Of a stretch of 64,000 nucleotides of DNA, positions 46,777-56,336 are shown piece after piece. The notes under the pieces are model-generated. The model was not told the origin of the DNA. It worked only from the letters and a program-made list of their open reading frames with translations, and searched no databases. The translations under genes and the position numbers were made by a program. The stretch covers positions 524,501 through 588,500 of the forward strand of contig NZ_AQHN01000089.1 of NCBI RefSeq assembly GCF_000359745.1, in the 5' to 3' direction. The stretch is from Rhizobium freirei PRF 81 (GTDB lineage Bacteria > Pseudomonadota > Alphaproteobacteria > Rhizobiales > Rhizobiaceae). Positions within the stretch are counted from its first letter, which is position 1; every line of letters starts with the position of its first letter.

Positions 46777-47411
46777 GGATAGTTCTCATTCTGGAAGGCG
46801 GCGGTCGCGACGATAAGATAGGTCGTCGGCATCGATCCGTCGGATGGGTGGATGTTGGACAGATAGGGACGCATCAGATCGGTAATGATCTGCCAGCGGT
46901 AATAGGCGCGAACCATATTCAGGGTCTTCGCGCCGCCCGGTGCGAAGGCAAAGCCTGTCGTGCTGAGGTCGGAATAAGGGTCGGTCGATGATTGGCGCGG
47001 GATCGTCGTCGGCATGGAGGCGAAGCTCGTATAGCTCTCGACGTCCAGATAAAGGCTGGATGGCGTTGCGACTTCCGTTGACGAGCAGGTGATCAGCACC
47101 GCAATCTGGTTGCAGAATGCCTGCCGGAACTGCTGCTGCGTCATATAGGAAGGCTTGGTGGAATCGCCTGTAATCTGTCCGGTCCTGATCTGGCGTGACA
47201 GGGTGTCGACGGCGTTCGAAATGACCTGTTCTGCGGTAAAGGCGACGAAGGTTTCAATGACCGCGAAGATGATCAGGAAATAGGGAATGGCAAGCAGCGC
47301 GAATTCAATGGCCGCCGTTCCGTCCCGCGACCTTACGAATTCGCGCAAGCTACCCGGGATACGCCGTTGCGTCGGGGCCTTGTTCGCGAAAAGATCGTTG
47401 TCCGGTATCAT
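46773..47411 (-). CDS. TadE-like pseudopilin
   Basis: This 212-residue protein carries RDGTAAIEFALLAIPYFLIIF (about 29-49), the TadE hydrophobic stem with the pilin-type Glu. The mature domain has two Cys (FCNQIAVLITCSS). It overlaps the second TadE gene by four bases, so the two probably act together as minor pilins. Confidence 0.87.
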   Translation of the reverse strand: MIPDNDLFANKAPTQRRIPGSLREFVRSRDGTAAIEFALLAIPYFLIIFAVIETFVAFTAEQVISNAVDTLSRQIRTGQITGDSTKPSYMTQQQFRQAFCNQIAVLITCSSTEVATPSSLYLDVESYTSFASMPTTIPRQSSTDPYSDLSTTGFAFAPGGAKTLNMVRAYYRWQIITDLMRPYLSNIHPSDGSMPTTYLIVATAAFQNENYP

Positions 47412-47565
47412 TGAACATCCGCAGCGATTTACACGCGGATGAAACTAAAGACGTTTTCTTGATAATCCGTTTCTCTTCCCTCTCCATATTTAGAGGAAAA
47501 TACGATTATCAAGATGAAGGTAATTCTTATGTAGTACTTTAGAATATTTGCGAAAATAAATGGGG

Positions 47566-47988
47566 CTACTGACTGGTTGGCGCAGCTGCCGAAGTATTGT
47601 TCTGCTGTGCATGCTGCTCGCAATTGGGCGTGCATGACAATACTGCGCGATCCGTCTGGCGAAAGACGCGAACCGTATTGCCTTCATCGATCGAGACGAG
47701 AATCTGTTCGTCGACGATGGCGTTGCCGTCGGCATCGAGCAGGATGATATTCGTCGTTCCGAAGGCGCGACCGGTCAGCACGATGGTCTTCGGATCGGCG
47801 ACGGTCGCGTCAGCAACCTGGGCATTGCCGACGATGACCTTGCTGACAGGGCGATCAAGCTTCAATACGCGCGCGTGATCCATATAAACGCGCAGCAGAT
47901 TCTCTCCGGCAGCATGGCAGAGCTGCGGTATCATGCCGGCCACGGCAACGATGCCGGCGAGGAATGCGGTTCTGCCGCCGATGGGCAT
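47566..47988 (-). CDS. Stand-alone pilus-assembly N-domain protein (CpaC N-terminus-like)
   Basis: This 140-residue exported protein (signal peptide about 1-26, cut after CHA) has only the secretin-type N-domain: HARVLKLDRPVSKVIVGNAQ, then VADPKTIVLTGRAFGTTNIIL. The same pattern opens CpaC in this locus. The C-terminus has a Cys pair (SCTPNCEQ). It may cap or help assemble the secretin ring. The 155 bases before the TadE genes hold nothing seen. Confidence 0.82.
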   Translation of the reverse strand: MPIGGRTAFLAGIVAVAGMIPQLCHAAGENLLRVYMDHARVLKLDRPVSKVIVGNAQVADATVADPKTIVLTGRAFGTTNIILLDADGNAIVDEQILVSIDEGNTVRVFRQTDRAVLSCTPNCEQHAQQNNTSAAAPTSQ

Positions 47989-48284
47989 GGCTTGGCCTCT
48001 TGGAATGCGTAGGGCGAAATAATCGTTCGATAGAATGAGAAAGAATGGTGAATGAAGGATTAAGGCAGCTTCAGTCGGTGCGACTATGGTGCAAATGTCC
48101 CATATGTGGCCTCTGCCCTCACGCTTTTGCTCTCGATATGGGTTGGTTTAAGACAAATTGCATGTTGTACTAATATTCATACGTCTAATAATTTCCATTT
48201 CGTTGAAGATTTTCTTTAAAAATGCAAACGAAGACAGGTATTCAACATTAACTATTCTTTTTTGGCTTCCGTATTTACAACTGA

Positions 48285-48301
48285 TTAACCCACTTCCTTA
48301 A
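48285..48301. promoter_or_regulatory. TTAACC-type motif upstream of the Flp pilin
   Basis: TTAACC-N7-TTAA lies about 100 bases upstream of the pilin start, with another TTAAC at 48248. Spacing differs from the strict CtrA box, so the assignment is uncertain. The surrounding 400-base AT-rich gap (47989-48395) is the divergent control region of the pilin and N-domain genes; no gene was seen in it. Confidence 0.35.
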
Positions 48302-48395
48302 AGCGATGGAAACGGCGAACAGCTACCGTGCAGCTCATCCGATCAACGGCAACAGTTGGCGGACGTGCTGTCAACAAATTGAGTGGAGTAAATTC

Positions 48396-48578
48396 ATGTC
48401 CAAGCTTTTTTCGCGTTTCCTGAAGGATGAATCGGGTGCGACCGCTATCGAATACGGCCTGATCGCAGCTCTGATCTCGGTTGCCATCATCACCGGCGCA
48501 ACCACCCTGGGCAATACGCTCAGCAACACCTTCCAGAATATCTCGAACAAGATGAACACTGCTTCCGCCGCGCACTAA
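48396..48578 (+). CDS. Flp-family type IVb major pilin
   Basis: This 60-residue prepilin starts MSKLFSRFLKDESG. Cleavage is expected after that Gly, giving mature ATAIEYGLIAALISVAIITG with Glu and Tyr at positions 4 and 5, the Flp hallmark. It is the major subunit of the Tad pilus used for surface adhesion. A terminator follows at once, which lets it be made in excess over the assembly proteins. Confidence 0.93.
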   Translation: MSKLFSRFLKDESGATAIEYGLIAALISVAIITGATTLGNTLSNTFQNISNKMNTASAAH

Positions 48579-48614
48579 TAGCGTCTTGGTAGTGCAACGG
48601 AATGTTTGATGCAG

Positions 48615-48646
48615 AAACCGCTCAGTAAAAATGAGCGGTTTTACCT
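48615..48646 (+). terminator. Terminator after the Flp pilin gene
   Basis: AAACCGCTCA and its exact complement flank a seven-base loop and run into TTTTACCTTTTT, 36 bases after the pilin stop. Confidence 0.8.
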
Positions 48647-48674
48647 TTTTAACATATCAGGCTGGATCAATGTC

Positions 48675-49187
48675 ATGCTCGAAGCCGCGGTACTATTTAT
48701 CTTCCCGCTCTGCATGTCGATCGCCGCGATCTCCGATCTACTAACGATGACGATCCCAAATCGCGTATCCCTGGCGCTCGCGGTATCGTTTCTTGTCTTT
48801 GCGCCGATTTTCGGGCTGCCCTTTGCGGAAGTCGGCATGCACTTGGCCGGTGCAAGTGCCGTGTTCTTTGTCTGCTTCGCATTATTCGCACTGAATGTCA
48901 TGGGCGGCGGCGACGCGAAACTGCTTGCCGCGGCCGCGCTTTGGTTCGGTTTCGATTCGTCCCTTGTAGAATTCCTCATCTATGTCGCGTTTATCGGCGG
49001 CGTGGTCACATTTCTGATCATATTGCTGCGGTCGCAATCGAGCATCATCATGGCCATCGGCCTTCCTTTGCCGAATTCATTGGTCACGGCCAAGAAGATC
49101 CCCTACGGAATTGCCATCGCCATCGGGGGAATTCTCGCCTTCCCAGGCTCGTCTCTCTTTATCGCAGCCACGCAACGGGCGATTTAG
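48675..49187 (+). CDS. cpaA: Prepilin peptidase CpaA/TadV
   Basis: This 170-residue membrane aspartyl peptidase (A24 family) cleaves Flp prepilin and the TadE-like proteins. The two catalytic Asp lie in ISDLLTMTIPN (near residue 23) and GGGDAKLL (near 79). Six helices are visible. Start at 48675 chosen at the first hydrophobic segment. Confidence 0.88.
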   Translation: MLEAAVLFIFPLCMSIAAISDLLTMTIPNRVSLALAVSFLVFAPIFGLPFAEVGMHLAGASAVFFVCFALFALNVMGGGDAKLLAAAALWFGFDSSLVEFLIYVAFIGGVVTFLIILLRSQSSIIMAIGLPLPNSLVTAKKIPYGIAIAIGGILAFPGSSLFIAATQRAI

Positions 49188-49249
49188 GTTGAAATCTGGC
49201 AGAGCAATGTATTTCTACGTGAATATTGTCTAATATTCATCAAGTAATC

Positions 49250-49288
49250 ATGGTTAAGTAACAATAAATGTAACGTACCATTAACCAT
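49250..49288. promoter_or_regulatory. Inverted TTAACCAT pair upstream of cpaB
   Basis: ATGGTTAA (49250-49257) and TTAACCAT (49281-49288) are exact complements 23 bases apart, 61-99 bases before cpaB. TTAACCAT is the half-site I associate with CtrA binding in rhizobia; control by CtrA is inference. Confidence 0.5.
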
Positions 49289-49348
49289 AATTACACCAAT
49301 TGCCGGTCATTCTGCGGGGCGAAGAATCCTGTTCCCCAAGGAATGTCC

Positions 49349-50164
49349 ATGAAACCCGCTCGCTTAATGATACTCGCAGTGGCAGCCGTCGCGGCCGGAA
49401 TGGCCGGCCTGCTGGCGATGCGTCTTGCCGGCAAGCGCGATATCGTACCGCAGCAGATTGCAGCGGTGGTGGAGAAGGAAGCGACGATCAATGTGCTCGT
49501 TGCGAGCGCCAATCTGCCTGTCGGCTCGCGCTTGAGCGAGAAGTCGGCCCATTGGCTGGCCTGGCCGGAAAGCGGTGTGGTCAAGGGCCTCATCACCCAG
49601 AGCGACCGTCCCGATGCCCTGAAGGACCTGAAAGGCGCTGTCGTCCGTTTGCCGATGTTCGAAGGCGAGCCGATTCGCGAAGAGAAGGTTGCCGATGCGA
49701 GCAGCCGTATCCTTTCTTCTCTGCTGCCGTCCGGTAAGCGCGCCGTCGCCACCGAGATTTCCGTTGCCACCGGCGCCGGCGGCTTCATTCTCCCGAACGA
49801 CCGAGTGGACGTCATCATGGTCCGCAAAAGCGCGCAGCAGCAGCTGATCACCGAGACGGTGCTCAGCAATGTGCGCGTCCTGGCGGTCGATCAGCAGATC
49901 GAAGAAAAGCAGGATGGAAGCAAGGCTGCGGTCGGCGCAACCGCGACGCTGGAGCTGACGCCGGATCAGGCAAAGGTTCTGGCCGTCGCACATCAGATGG
50001 CCGACCGGTTGACGCTGGCGTTGCGCTCCGTTGCCGACGCGCAGCAACCCGATACGACGGCAGCCGACTATCTGCTGGCCGGCGATAATGGCGGCGGTCT
50101 CGTGCAAGTCATCAAGTCGGGAACAATCGTGACCGATGGCCCGACAGGGCCGAAACCACAATGA
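49349..50164 (+). CDS. cpaB: Flp pilus assembly protein CpaB/RcpC
   Basis: This 271-residue protein has an N-terminal membrane anchor (LMILAVAAVAAGMAGLLA) and an SAF-like domain (VLVASANLPVGSRLSEK, about 50-66), then a CpaB C-domain. It probably couples the secretin CpaC to the inner-membrane complex. The ATG at 49349 is six bases after AAGGA; the ATG at 49343 is too close to that site. Confidence 0.9.
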   Translation: MKPARLMILAVAAVAAGMAGLLAMRLAGKRDIVPQQIAAVVEKEATINVLVASANLPVGSRLSEKSAHWLAWPESGVVKGLITQSDRPDALKDLKGAVVRLPMFEGEPIREEKVADASSRILSSLLPSGKRAVATEISVATGAGGFILPNDRVDVIMVRKSAQQQLITETVLSNVRVLAVDQQIEEKQDGSKAAVGATATLELTPDQAKVLAVAHQMADRLTLALRSVADAQQPDTTAADYLLAGDNGGGLVQVIKSGTIVTDGPTGPKPQ

Positions 50165-50175
50165 GAAGGGGCGGG

Positions 50176-51687
50176 ATGATGTTCAAGACAAGCAAGAAGG
50201 CCAGCCTTCCCCTCGCTGCAACGCTTTCCTTCTCCGTCGCCTTTGCGGGCCTGCCTTTGGCGGGCGCTCCGGCGTTTCTGCAAACGCAAGCGGCGCTTGC
50301 CGGCGGCTCCGACAGTATCGTTACCATCGCGGGCCTCGGCACGAAACGCACCTTGAAGCTTGGTCTCAACAAGGCGCTGGTGGTCGATTTGCCGGCCGAC
50401 GCCCATGACATCCTCGTTTCCGACCCCAAAATGGCGGATGCCGTGACGCGAACCTCGCGCCGCATCTACCTGTTCGGCAAGACGGTCGGCCAGACCAACA
50501 TCTTCATCTTCGGCGCCGACGGCAAGGAGATCGTCAGCCTCGATCTCCAGATCGAGCGCGACATTGCCGGCCTGCAGGCCAACCTCAAGCGCTTCATTCC
50601 GGACTCCGACATCAACGTCGAGATTGTTTCCGACAACATCGTCATGACCGGTACGGTGCGCACGCCGCAGGATGCGACACGCGCCGAGCAGCTTGCACAG
50701 GCTTTCCTCAAAGGCGGTGAAGCGACGACTCGAAACCAGACTGCCTCGGGCAGCGGCGACAACAACGCGGTCGCCATTTTCGCCGAAGCGCGGCAGACGT
50801 CACAGATCGTCAACATGCTGCAGATCGAAGGCGAAGATCAGGTGACGCTCAAGGTGACCGTCGCCGAAATCAAGCGCAGCGTGCTGAAGCAGATCGGCTT
50901 CGACAACCTCGTCCGCAACGCCTCCGGTGGACAGCTGGTTGCCCAGCTCGGCAGTCCCGGCTCGGATGGGACTGCCGCAGTTGGCGGCGGCGGTCTTGCC
51001 AGCTTGTTCAAAACCGCCATCGGCAAATACAATATCAGTACTTATCTCAATGCTCTTGAGCAGGCTGGCGCCGTCCGTACGCTGGCTGAGCCGACGTTGA
51101 CGGCGATCTCAGGCCAGGCCGCGACCTTCAATTCGGGCGGTCAGACGCTATACGCCGTCACGAACAAGGACGGGAGTGTCACGGTCACGCCCTTCACCTA
51201 TGGCATCAGTTTGGCCTTCACGCCTGTCGTGCTGTCTGCCGGACGAATCGCCCTGCATGTGCAAACCCAGGTTTCCAATCCGGTTGGCACGGCTAACGCC
51301 GGCACGGCAACCTACAACCAGCGCGCCGCCGATACTTCGGTGGAGTTGCCGTCCGGCGGCTCCATCGCTTTGGCCGGTCTCTTGAGCGATACCATTCAGC
51401 AGACCACCAACGGTACGCCGGGTGCCTCGAAGATTCCGATCCTGGGTGCGTTGTTCCGCCAGAAGAGCTTTCAGCGCGACGAAAGCGAGCTGGTCATCAT
51501 CGCGACGCCCTATCTGGTGCGTCCGGTCGCCCGCAATAAGCTTGCTCGTCCCGACGACAATTTCTCTCCGAGCAACGATATCAGCGGCGTCTTCATGAAT
51601 CGTGTCAACAAGATCTACGGCCGCAGAGATGGGCCGCCGGTCGCCGATGCCGATTTCCACGGCACTGTCGGCTTCATCTACAAGTGA
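50176..51687 (+). CDS. cpaC: Pilus secretin CpaC/RcpA
   Basis: About 503 residues from the ATG at 50176 (AGAAGGGG upstream; an earlier ATG at 50161 overlaps the cpaB stop). Signal peptide, N-domain (LGLNKALVVDLPADAHDILV), BON-like domain (NIVMTGTVRTPQDATRAEQL) and secretin domain (VELPSGGSIALAGLLSD, SKIPILGALF) are in the usual order. It forms the outer-membrane ring through which the pilus leaves. Confidence 0.92.
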   Translation: MMFKTSKKASLPLAATLSFSVAFAGLPLAGAPAFLQTQAALAGGSDSIVTIAGLGTKRTLKLGLNKALVVDLPADAHDILVSDPKMADAVTRTSRRIYLFGKTVGQTNIFIFGADGKEIVSLDLQIERDIAGLQANLKRFIPDSDINVEIVSDNIVMTGTVRTPQDATRAEQLAQAFLKGGEATTRNQTASGSGDNNAVAIFAEARQTSQIVNMLQIEGEDQVTLKVTVAEIKRSVLKQIGFDNLVRNASGGQLVAQLGSPGSDGTAAVGGGGLASLFKTAIGKYNISTYLNALEQAGAVRTLAEPTLTAISGQAATFNSGGQTLYAVTNKDGSVTVTPFTYGISLAFTPVVLSAGRIALHVQTQVSNPVGTANAGTATYNQRAADTSVELPSGGSIALAGLLSDTIQQTTNGTPGASKIPILGALFRQKSFQRDESELVIIATPYLVRPVARNKLARPDDNFSPSNDISGVFMNRVNKIYGRRDGPPVADADFHGTVGFIYK

Positions 51688-51701
51688 GGGGATGGGGGAT
51701 C

Positions 51702-52484
51702 ATGACGCGCGCCTTTTCAACCGGATTAACCAGGGATCAAAAGATGGCCAGCCTCGAACGCAACGCGCCTCGCACCGGCCGGCCCCGTTCCTTCACGCTG
51801 GCCCTGATCGCGCCGGCCCTGATCTTGACGGCCGTCATCAGCGGCTGCGCCGCTTCCCAGGATCGCATGACGACCAGCGCCATCAACGATGACTATCGTC
51901 AGCGCCACCCGATCGTGTTGACCGAGAAAGAACACCATCTCGACATACCGGTTGCCGCCAGCGATCGCCGCCTGACCACGGGAATGCGCGACACCATCCG
52001 CGGCTTTGTGCAGGATTACCGCGCCCATGCCAGCGGCACGGTTGAAATTTTGGCGCCGCGGGGATCGATGAATTCGTCGGCCGCCTCGACTTTGCGTCAG
52101 CAGATCCGAAAGGAATTGGCGGGGAATGGCATCCCGTCGGCGCGCATCGTCGACAGTTACTATGCAGCCGGCGATGCTGGCGACGCAGCTCCGATCCGCT
52201 TGCGCTTCACCGCCACGACTGCAGTCACCAATACCTGCGGTCAATGGCCGGACGATCTGAGCGACAACGCCTTCGACAATCAGAATTACTATAATTTCGG
52301 CTGCGCGACGCAGCACAATCTGGCGGCGCAGGTCGCCAATCCGACGGATTTGATCTCGCCCCGTGCCTCCTCGCCGATCGACACCGATCAGCGTAGCAAG
52401 GTGATCGACAATTATCGCAAGGGCTCGGTCCCGCTGAGCACGGCCACCCTGGGCGGCTTCGGCGGCAGCGGGAGCGGCCAATGA
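51702..52484 (+). CDS. cpaD: Pilus assembly lipoprotein CpaD
   Basis: 260 residues from the ATG at 51702. A lipobox ISGC follows a hydrophobic stretch at about residue 50, after an unusually long N-terminal region; the start at MASLERN (51744) would give a more normal lipoprotein signal. The CpaD domain carries RHPIVLTEKEHHLDIPV and a Cys pair (NTCGQW, FGCATQ). It helps localise the CpaC secretin. Confidence 0.87.
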   Translation: MTRAFSTGLTRDQKMASLERNAPRTGRPRSFTLALIAPALILTAVISGCAASQDRMTTSAINDDYRQRHPIVLTEKEHHLDIPVAASDRRLTTGMRDTIRGFVQDYRAHASGTVEILAPRGSMNSSAASTLRQQIRKELAGNGIPSARIVDSYYAAGDAGDAAPIRLRFTATTAVTNTCGQWPDDLSDNAFDNQNYYNFGCATQHNLAAQVANPTDLISPRASSPIDTDQRSKVIDNYRKGSVPLSTATLGGFGGSGSGQ

Positions 52485-52521
52485 GCATGAGAACTATCCG
52501 CCGGCGGAACAGGATGAAATC

Positions 52522-53793
52522 ATGAACGCCATCGATTACGAAATCGAACCGACTGCCGAAGACGCCGGGGACGCCCCGCACTCCGGCAACCTCGAGAACT
52601 TGCGGCCGCTGCCGCGCATTTCCGTGCACGCCTTCTGCGAAAGCGATCAGTTGCAGCGCGTAATGGACCAGTGCGCCAACGATCGGCGCATGTCCAAGGT
52701 CAGCCTGCGCATCACCAGCGGCAGCACGGCGGCGGCGGCGAACATGTTCGCTTCGACGCCGACACCGAACCTGATCATCCTCGAGACACGCGCCAATCCG
52801 CGCAACCTGCTGGCGGAACTTGCCCCGCTCGCCGCAGTCTGCGATCCGAGCACCAAGGTGATCATCGTCGGCTATCACAACGATATCGGCCTCTACCGCG
52901 AGCTCATCCGCAACGGCATCTCCGAATATGTAGTGCAGCCCACCGATATGGCCGACCTTATGACGGCGATAGCGGGGATTTTCATCGATCCCGATGCCGA
53001 GCCGCTCGGCCGCAGCATTGCCTTCATCGGTGCCAAGGGCGGGGTGGGCGCATCCACCATCGCCCATAATTGCGCCTTCGGCATATCGAACCTGTTCTCC
53101 ACCGAAACCATTCTGGCCGATCTCGATCTGCCCTACGGCACCGCCAACATCGATTTCGATCAGGATCCCGCACAGGGGATTGCCGAAGCCGTCTATGCGC
53201 CGGAGCGCCTGGACGAGGTCTTTCTCGATCGATTGCTGACCAAATGCTCGCAGCATCTCTCGCTGTTGGCGGCACCCTCCATGCTGGATCGCGCCTATGA
53301 TTTCGACGCGCATGCATTCCTGCCGGTGCTCGATGTTCTTCAGCGCAGCGCGCCGGTGGCGGTGCTCGATGTACCGCATCTCTGGACGGAATGGACGCGC
53401 TCTGTGCTTGGAGCCGTCGACGAGGTCGTCATTTGTGCAGCCCCCGATCTCGCCAACCTGCGCAACGCCAAGAACCTGATCGACGCGCTGCACAAGCTGC
53501 GGCCCAACGACAAGGCACCGCATCTCGTCCTCAACCAGGTAGGCATGCCGAAACGCCCGGAGATCAGCCCGTCGGAATTCTGCGCGCCGCTGGAACTTGA
53601 GCCGATCGCTATCATTCCGTTCGACATCAATCTCTTCGGCAACGCGGCCAACAGCGGCCAGATGATCTCGGAAACCGATCCGAAGTCGCCGGTCGCCGAG
53701 GTCTTTTCGCAGATATCGCACACCGTCACGGGGCGCGTCGCTTTGAAGAAGGCGAGAAAGGGCGGTCTGCTTGGCCTCCTGAAACGCAAGTAA
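52522..53793 (+). CDS. cpaE: Pilus assembly ATPase CpaE (MinD/ParA-like)
   Basis: This 423-residue cytoplasmic protein has an N-terminal receiver-like domain without a clear phospho-acceptor site and a ParA/MinD-type ATPase domain with deviant Walker A AKGGVGASTIAHN near residue 172. CpaE places the pilus machine at the cell pole in Caulobacter. It is followed 27 bases later by cpaF. Confidence 0.9.
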   Translation: MNAIDYEIEPTAEDAGDAPHSGNLENLRPLPRISVHAFCESDQLQRVMDQCANDRRMSKVSLRITSGSTAAAANMFASTPTPNLIILETRANPRNLLAELAPLAAVCDPSTKVIIVGYHNDIGLYRELIRNGISEYVVQPTDMADLMTAIAGIFIDPDAEPLGRSIAFIGAKGGVGASTIAHNCAFGISNLFSTETILADLDLPYGTANIDFDQDPAQGIAEAVYAPERLDEVFLDRLLTKCSQHLSLLAAPSMLDRAYDFDAHAFLPVLDVLQRSAPVAVLDVPHLWTEWTRSVLGAVDEVVICAAPDLANLRNAKNLIDALHKLRPNDKAPHLVLNQVGMPKRPEISPSEFCAPLELEPIAIIPFDINLFGNAANSGQMISETDPKSPVAEVFSQISHTVTGRVALKKARKGGLLGLLKRK

Positions 53794-53820
53794 CTGCAGC
53801 AGTAGAATTGGATTGAAAGC

Positions 53821-55299
53821 ATGTTTGGCAAGCGCGGAAATGATGGTCCTGCAAGAAGCGGTGGCATGGCGCCTCAGCCGGCGCGCGCGCCCGCCGCTGC
53901 CGGCACGCCTGCCGCACCGGCAGTCTTGATCGAGCCGTCCCGCGACCAGTCGCAGCCGCGTCAGCAGGTGGCGCCGCCGCCGATGCAGACACCCAGCCGC
54001 CGCCGCACCGCGCGCACCGAAGAATATTACGACACGAAAACGCAGGTCTTTTCCGCGCTCATCGATACGATCGACCTGTCGCAGCTTTCCAAGCTCGGCA
54101 ATGAGGCCGCGCGCGAGGAAATCCGCGATATCGTCAACGACATCATCACGATCAAGAATTTCGCGATGTCGATCTCCGAGCAGGAGGAGCTGCTCGAGGA
54201 TATCTGCAACGACGTACTTGGCTATGGCCCGCTGGAGCCGTTGCTGGCCCGCGACGACATTGCCGACATCATGGTCAACGGTGCCGGTCAGACCTTCATC
54301 GAAGTCGGCGGCAAGACGGTCGAATCGGAAATCCGCTTCCGGGACAATTCGCAGCTTCTCTCCATCTGCCAGCGTATCGTCAGCCAGGTCGGCCGCCGTG
54401 TCGACGAATCCAGCCCGATCTGTGACGCCCGCCTGCCCGATGGCTCGCGTGTCAACGTCATTGCGCCACCGCTTGCGATCGACGGCCCGGCACTCACCAT
54501 TCGTAAGTTCAAGAAGGACAAGCTGACGCTCGATCAGCTCGTGCGTTTCGGGGCCATCACGCCCGAAGGCGCGACGCTTCTGCAGATCATCGGCCGGGTG
54601 CGCTGCAACGTCGTCATTTCCGGCGGTACGGGTTCCGGCAAGACGACGCTTCTGAATTGCCTCACCAACTACATCGACCGCGATGAACGCGTCATCACCT
54701 GCGAAGATACCGCCGAACTGCAGTTGCAGCAGCCGCATGTCGTGCGCCTCGAAACACGACCGCCGAATATCGAAGGCGAGGGCGAGATCACCATGCGCGA
54801 GCTCGTCAAGAACTGCCTGCGTATGCGCCCCGAACGCATCATCGTCGGCGAAGTGCGTGGCCCCGAAGTTTTCGATCTGCTGCAGGCGATGAATACGGGT
54901 CATGACGGTTCCATGGGCACGATCCACGCCAATACGCCGCGCGAATGCCTGAGCCGTATCGAATCGATGATCGCGATGGGCGGTTTTAGCCTGCCGGCCA
55001 AGACCGTGCGCGAGATCATTTCCACCTCTGTCGATGTGATCATCCAGGCCGCGCGTCTGCGCGATGGCTCGCGCCGCATCACGCAGATCACAGAGGTGAT
55101 CGGCATGGAAGGCGATGTGATCATCACGCAGGACCTGATGCGCTACGAGATCGAAGGCGAAGATGCGAGCGGTCGCATCATCGGCCGGCATCTCTCCGCC
55201 GGCATTGGCAAGCCGCATTTCTGGGACCGCGCCCGCTATTACAACGAGGAAAGACGCCTTGCCGCCGCCCTCGACGAGATGGAGCAGAAGGGTCAATAG
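53821..55299 (+). CDS. cpaF: Pilus motor ATPase CpaF/TadA
   Basis: This 492-residue secretion ATPase powers both extension and retraction of Tad pili. A Pro/Gln-rich N-terminus (1-60) precedes the N-domain. Walker A GGTGSGKTTLLN is near residue 270, the Asp and His boxes (CEDTAELQLQQPH, TGHDGSMGTIHAN) follow, and the C-terminus is regular. Full length, no defects. Confidence 0.94.
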   Translation: MFGKRGNDGPARSGGMAPQPARAPAAAGTPAAPAVLIEPSRDQSQPRQQVAPPPMQTPSRRRTARTEEYYDTKTQVFSALIDTIDLSQLSKLGNEAAREEIRDIVNDIITIKNFAMSISEQEELLEDICNDVLGYGPLEPLLARDDIADIMVNGAGQTFIEVGGKTVESEIRFRDNSQLLSICQRIVSQVGRRVDESSPICDARLPDGSRVNVIAPPLAIDGPALTIRKFKKDKLTLDQLVRFGAITPEGATLLQIIGRVRCNVVISGGTGSGKTTLLNCLTNYIDRDERVITCEDTAELQLQQPHVVRLETRPPNIEGEGEITMRELVKNCLRMRPERIIVGEVRGPEVFDLLQAMNTGHDGSMGTIHANTPRECLSRIESMIAMGGFSLPAKTVREIISTSVDVIIQAARLRDGSRRITQITEVIGMEGDVIITQDLMRYEIEGEDASGRIIGRHLSAGIGKPHFWDRARYYNEERRLAAALDEMEQKGQ

Positions 55300-55307
55300 G
55301 ATTTCCC

Positions 55308-56315
55308 ATGTTCGGTGTCGATCCAGTCATACTCCTGATTGTCCTGCTCTCGGCCGTCTCAGCCGCAGCGATCTGCTATGGCGTGCTCTATTCGCGCATC
55401 GAGTCGCAGAAAAAGGCAGAAAGCCGCGTCAACAAGGTGAAGCAGGCCGAGACCGACCGCGTGAAGGTCAAGGTCGCGCGCGATCGCGTCCAGGAAATGT
55501 CCAAGCGGCGCAAATCGGTTCAGGACACGCTCAAGGACCTGGAAAAGCGGCAGTCGGAAAGCACGAAGAGGAAGCAGTCGTTGAAGGCGCGCCTGGCGCA
55601 GGCCGGCCTGTCGCTGACGCCATCGCGCTTCTATCTCTTCAGCGCGCTGTTCGGCCTCTTCGTGATGCTGGTCCTTTTCATTGTCGGCGCACCGACCCCC
55701 GCCGTTCTCGGATTGCCCTTTGCCGCCATGTTCGGCTTGCCGCGGTGGATTGTCAGCTTCCTCATCAAGCGCCGGCAGAACAAGTTTCTCGAAGAATTCC
55801 CCAATGCGCTTGATCTCATCACGCGTTCGCTGCGCTCCGGCCTGCCGCTCAATGACGCCGTGCGGCTGGTGGCGGGCGAGGCGCGGGAGCCGGTCAAGAC
55901 GGAATTCCGGCGGGTGGTCGAGGCACAGCAGGTCGGCCTCAGCATGTCCGATGCATGCACGCGTATGCTGAACCATATGCCGCTGCAGGAAGTGAATTTC
56001 TTCTCGATCGTCATCACCATCCAGGCCCAGGCAGGCGGCAACCTGTCGGAAGCTTTGGGCAACCTCTCGAAGGTGTTGCGCGATCGCAAGAAAATGAAGG
56101 CCAAGGTCCAGGCGTTGTCGATGGAAGCAAAGGCGTCCGCCGCCATCATCGGCGCTCTGCCCTTCATCGTCATGACGCTCGTCTACCTGACGTCGCCGCG
56201 CTACATGATGATCCTGTTCACCGATCCGCGCGGCCATCTGATCTTGATCGGCGCCGGCATCTGGATGTCGCTCGGCATCTACATCATGCGCAACATGGTC
56301 AATTTCGAGATCTGA
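55308..56315 (+). CDS. tadB: Pilus inner-membrane platform protein TadB
   Basis: This 335-residue GspF-like protein has an N-terminal helix, a strongly charged coiled segment (about 25-95, rich in Lys and Glu), then the T2SSF domain with FPNALDLITRSLRSGLPLND and two C-terminal helices. It pairs with TadC as the platform contacting CpaF. Confidence 0.92.
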   Translation: MFGVDPVILLIVLLSAVSAAAICYGVLYSRIESQKKAESRVNKVKQAETDRVKVKVARDRVQEMSKRRKSVQDTLKDLEKRQSESTKRKQSLKARLAQAGLSLTPSRFYLFSALFGLFVMLVLFIVGAPTPAVLGLPFAAMFGLPRWIVSFLIKRRQNKFLEEFPNALDLITRSLRSGLPLNDAVRLVAGEAREPVKTEFRRVVEAQQVGLSMSDACTRMLNHMPLQEVNFFSIVITIQAQAGGNLSEALGNLSKVLRDRKKMKAKVQALSMEAKASAAIIGALPFIVMTLVYLTSPRYMMILFTDPRGHLILIGAGIWMSLGIYIMRNMVNFEI

Positions 56316-56336
56316 GCGGAGGGAGCCGCCTAGCCC

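Noticed and set aside
48285..48301. Strict CtrA box (TTAA-N7-TTAA)
   Set aside because: The spacing between the two TTAA is nine bases, not seven, so only a TTAACC-type motif is reported.
52225..55296. Minus-strand open frame of over 1000 codons opposite cpaE and cpaF
   Set aside because: It mirrors codon bias of the two real genes; composition is His/Asp/Arg-rich with no domains, typical of antisense shadow in GC-rich DNA.
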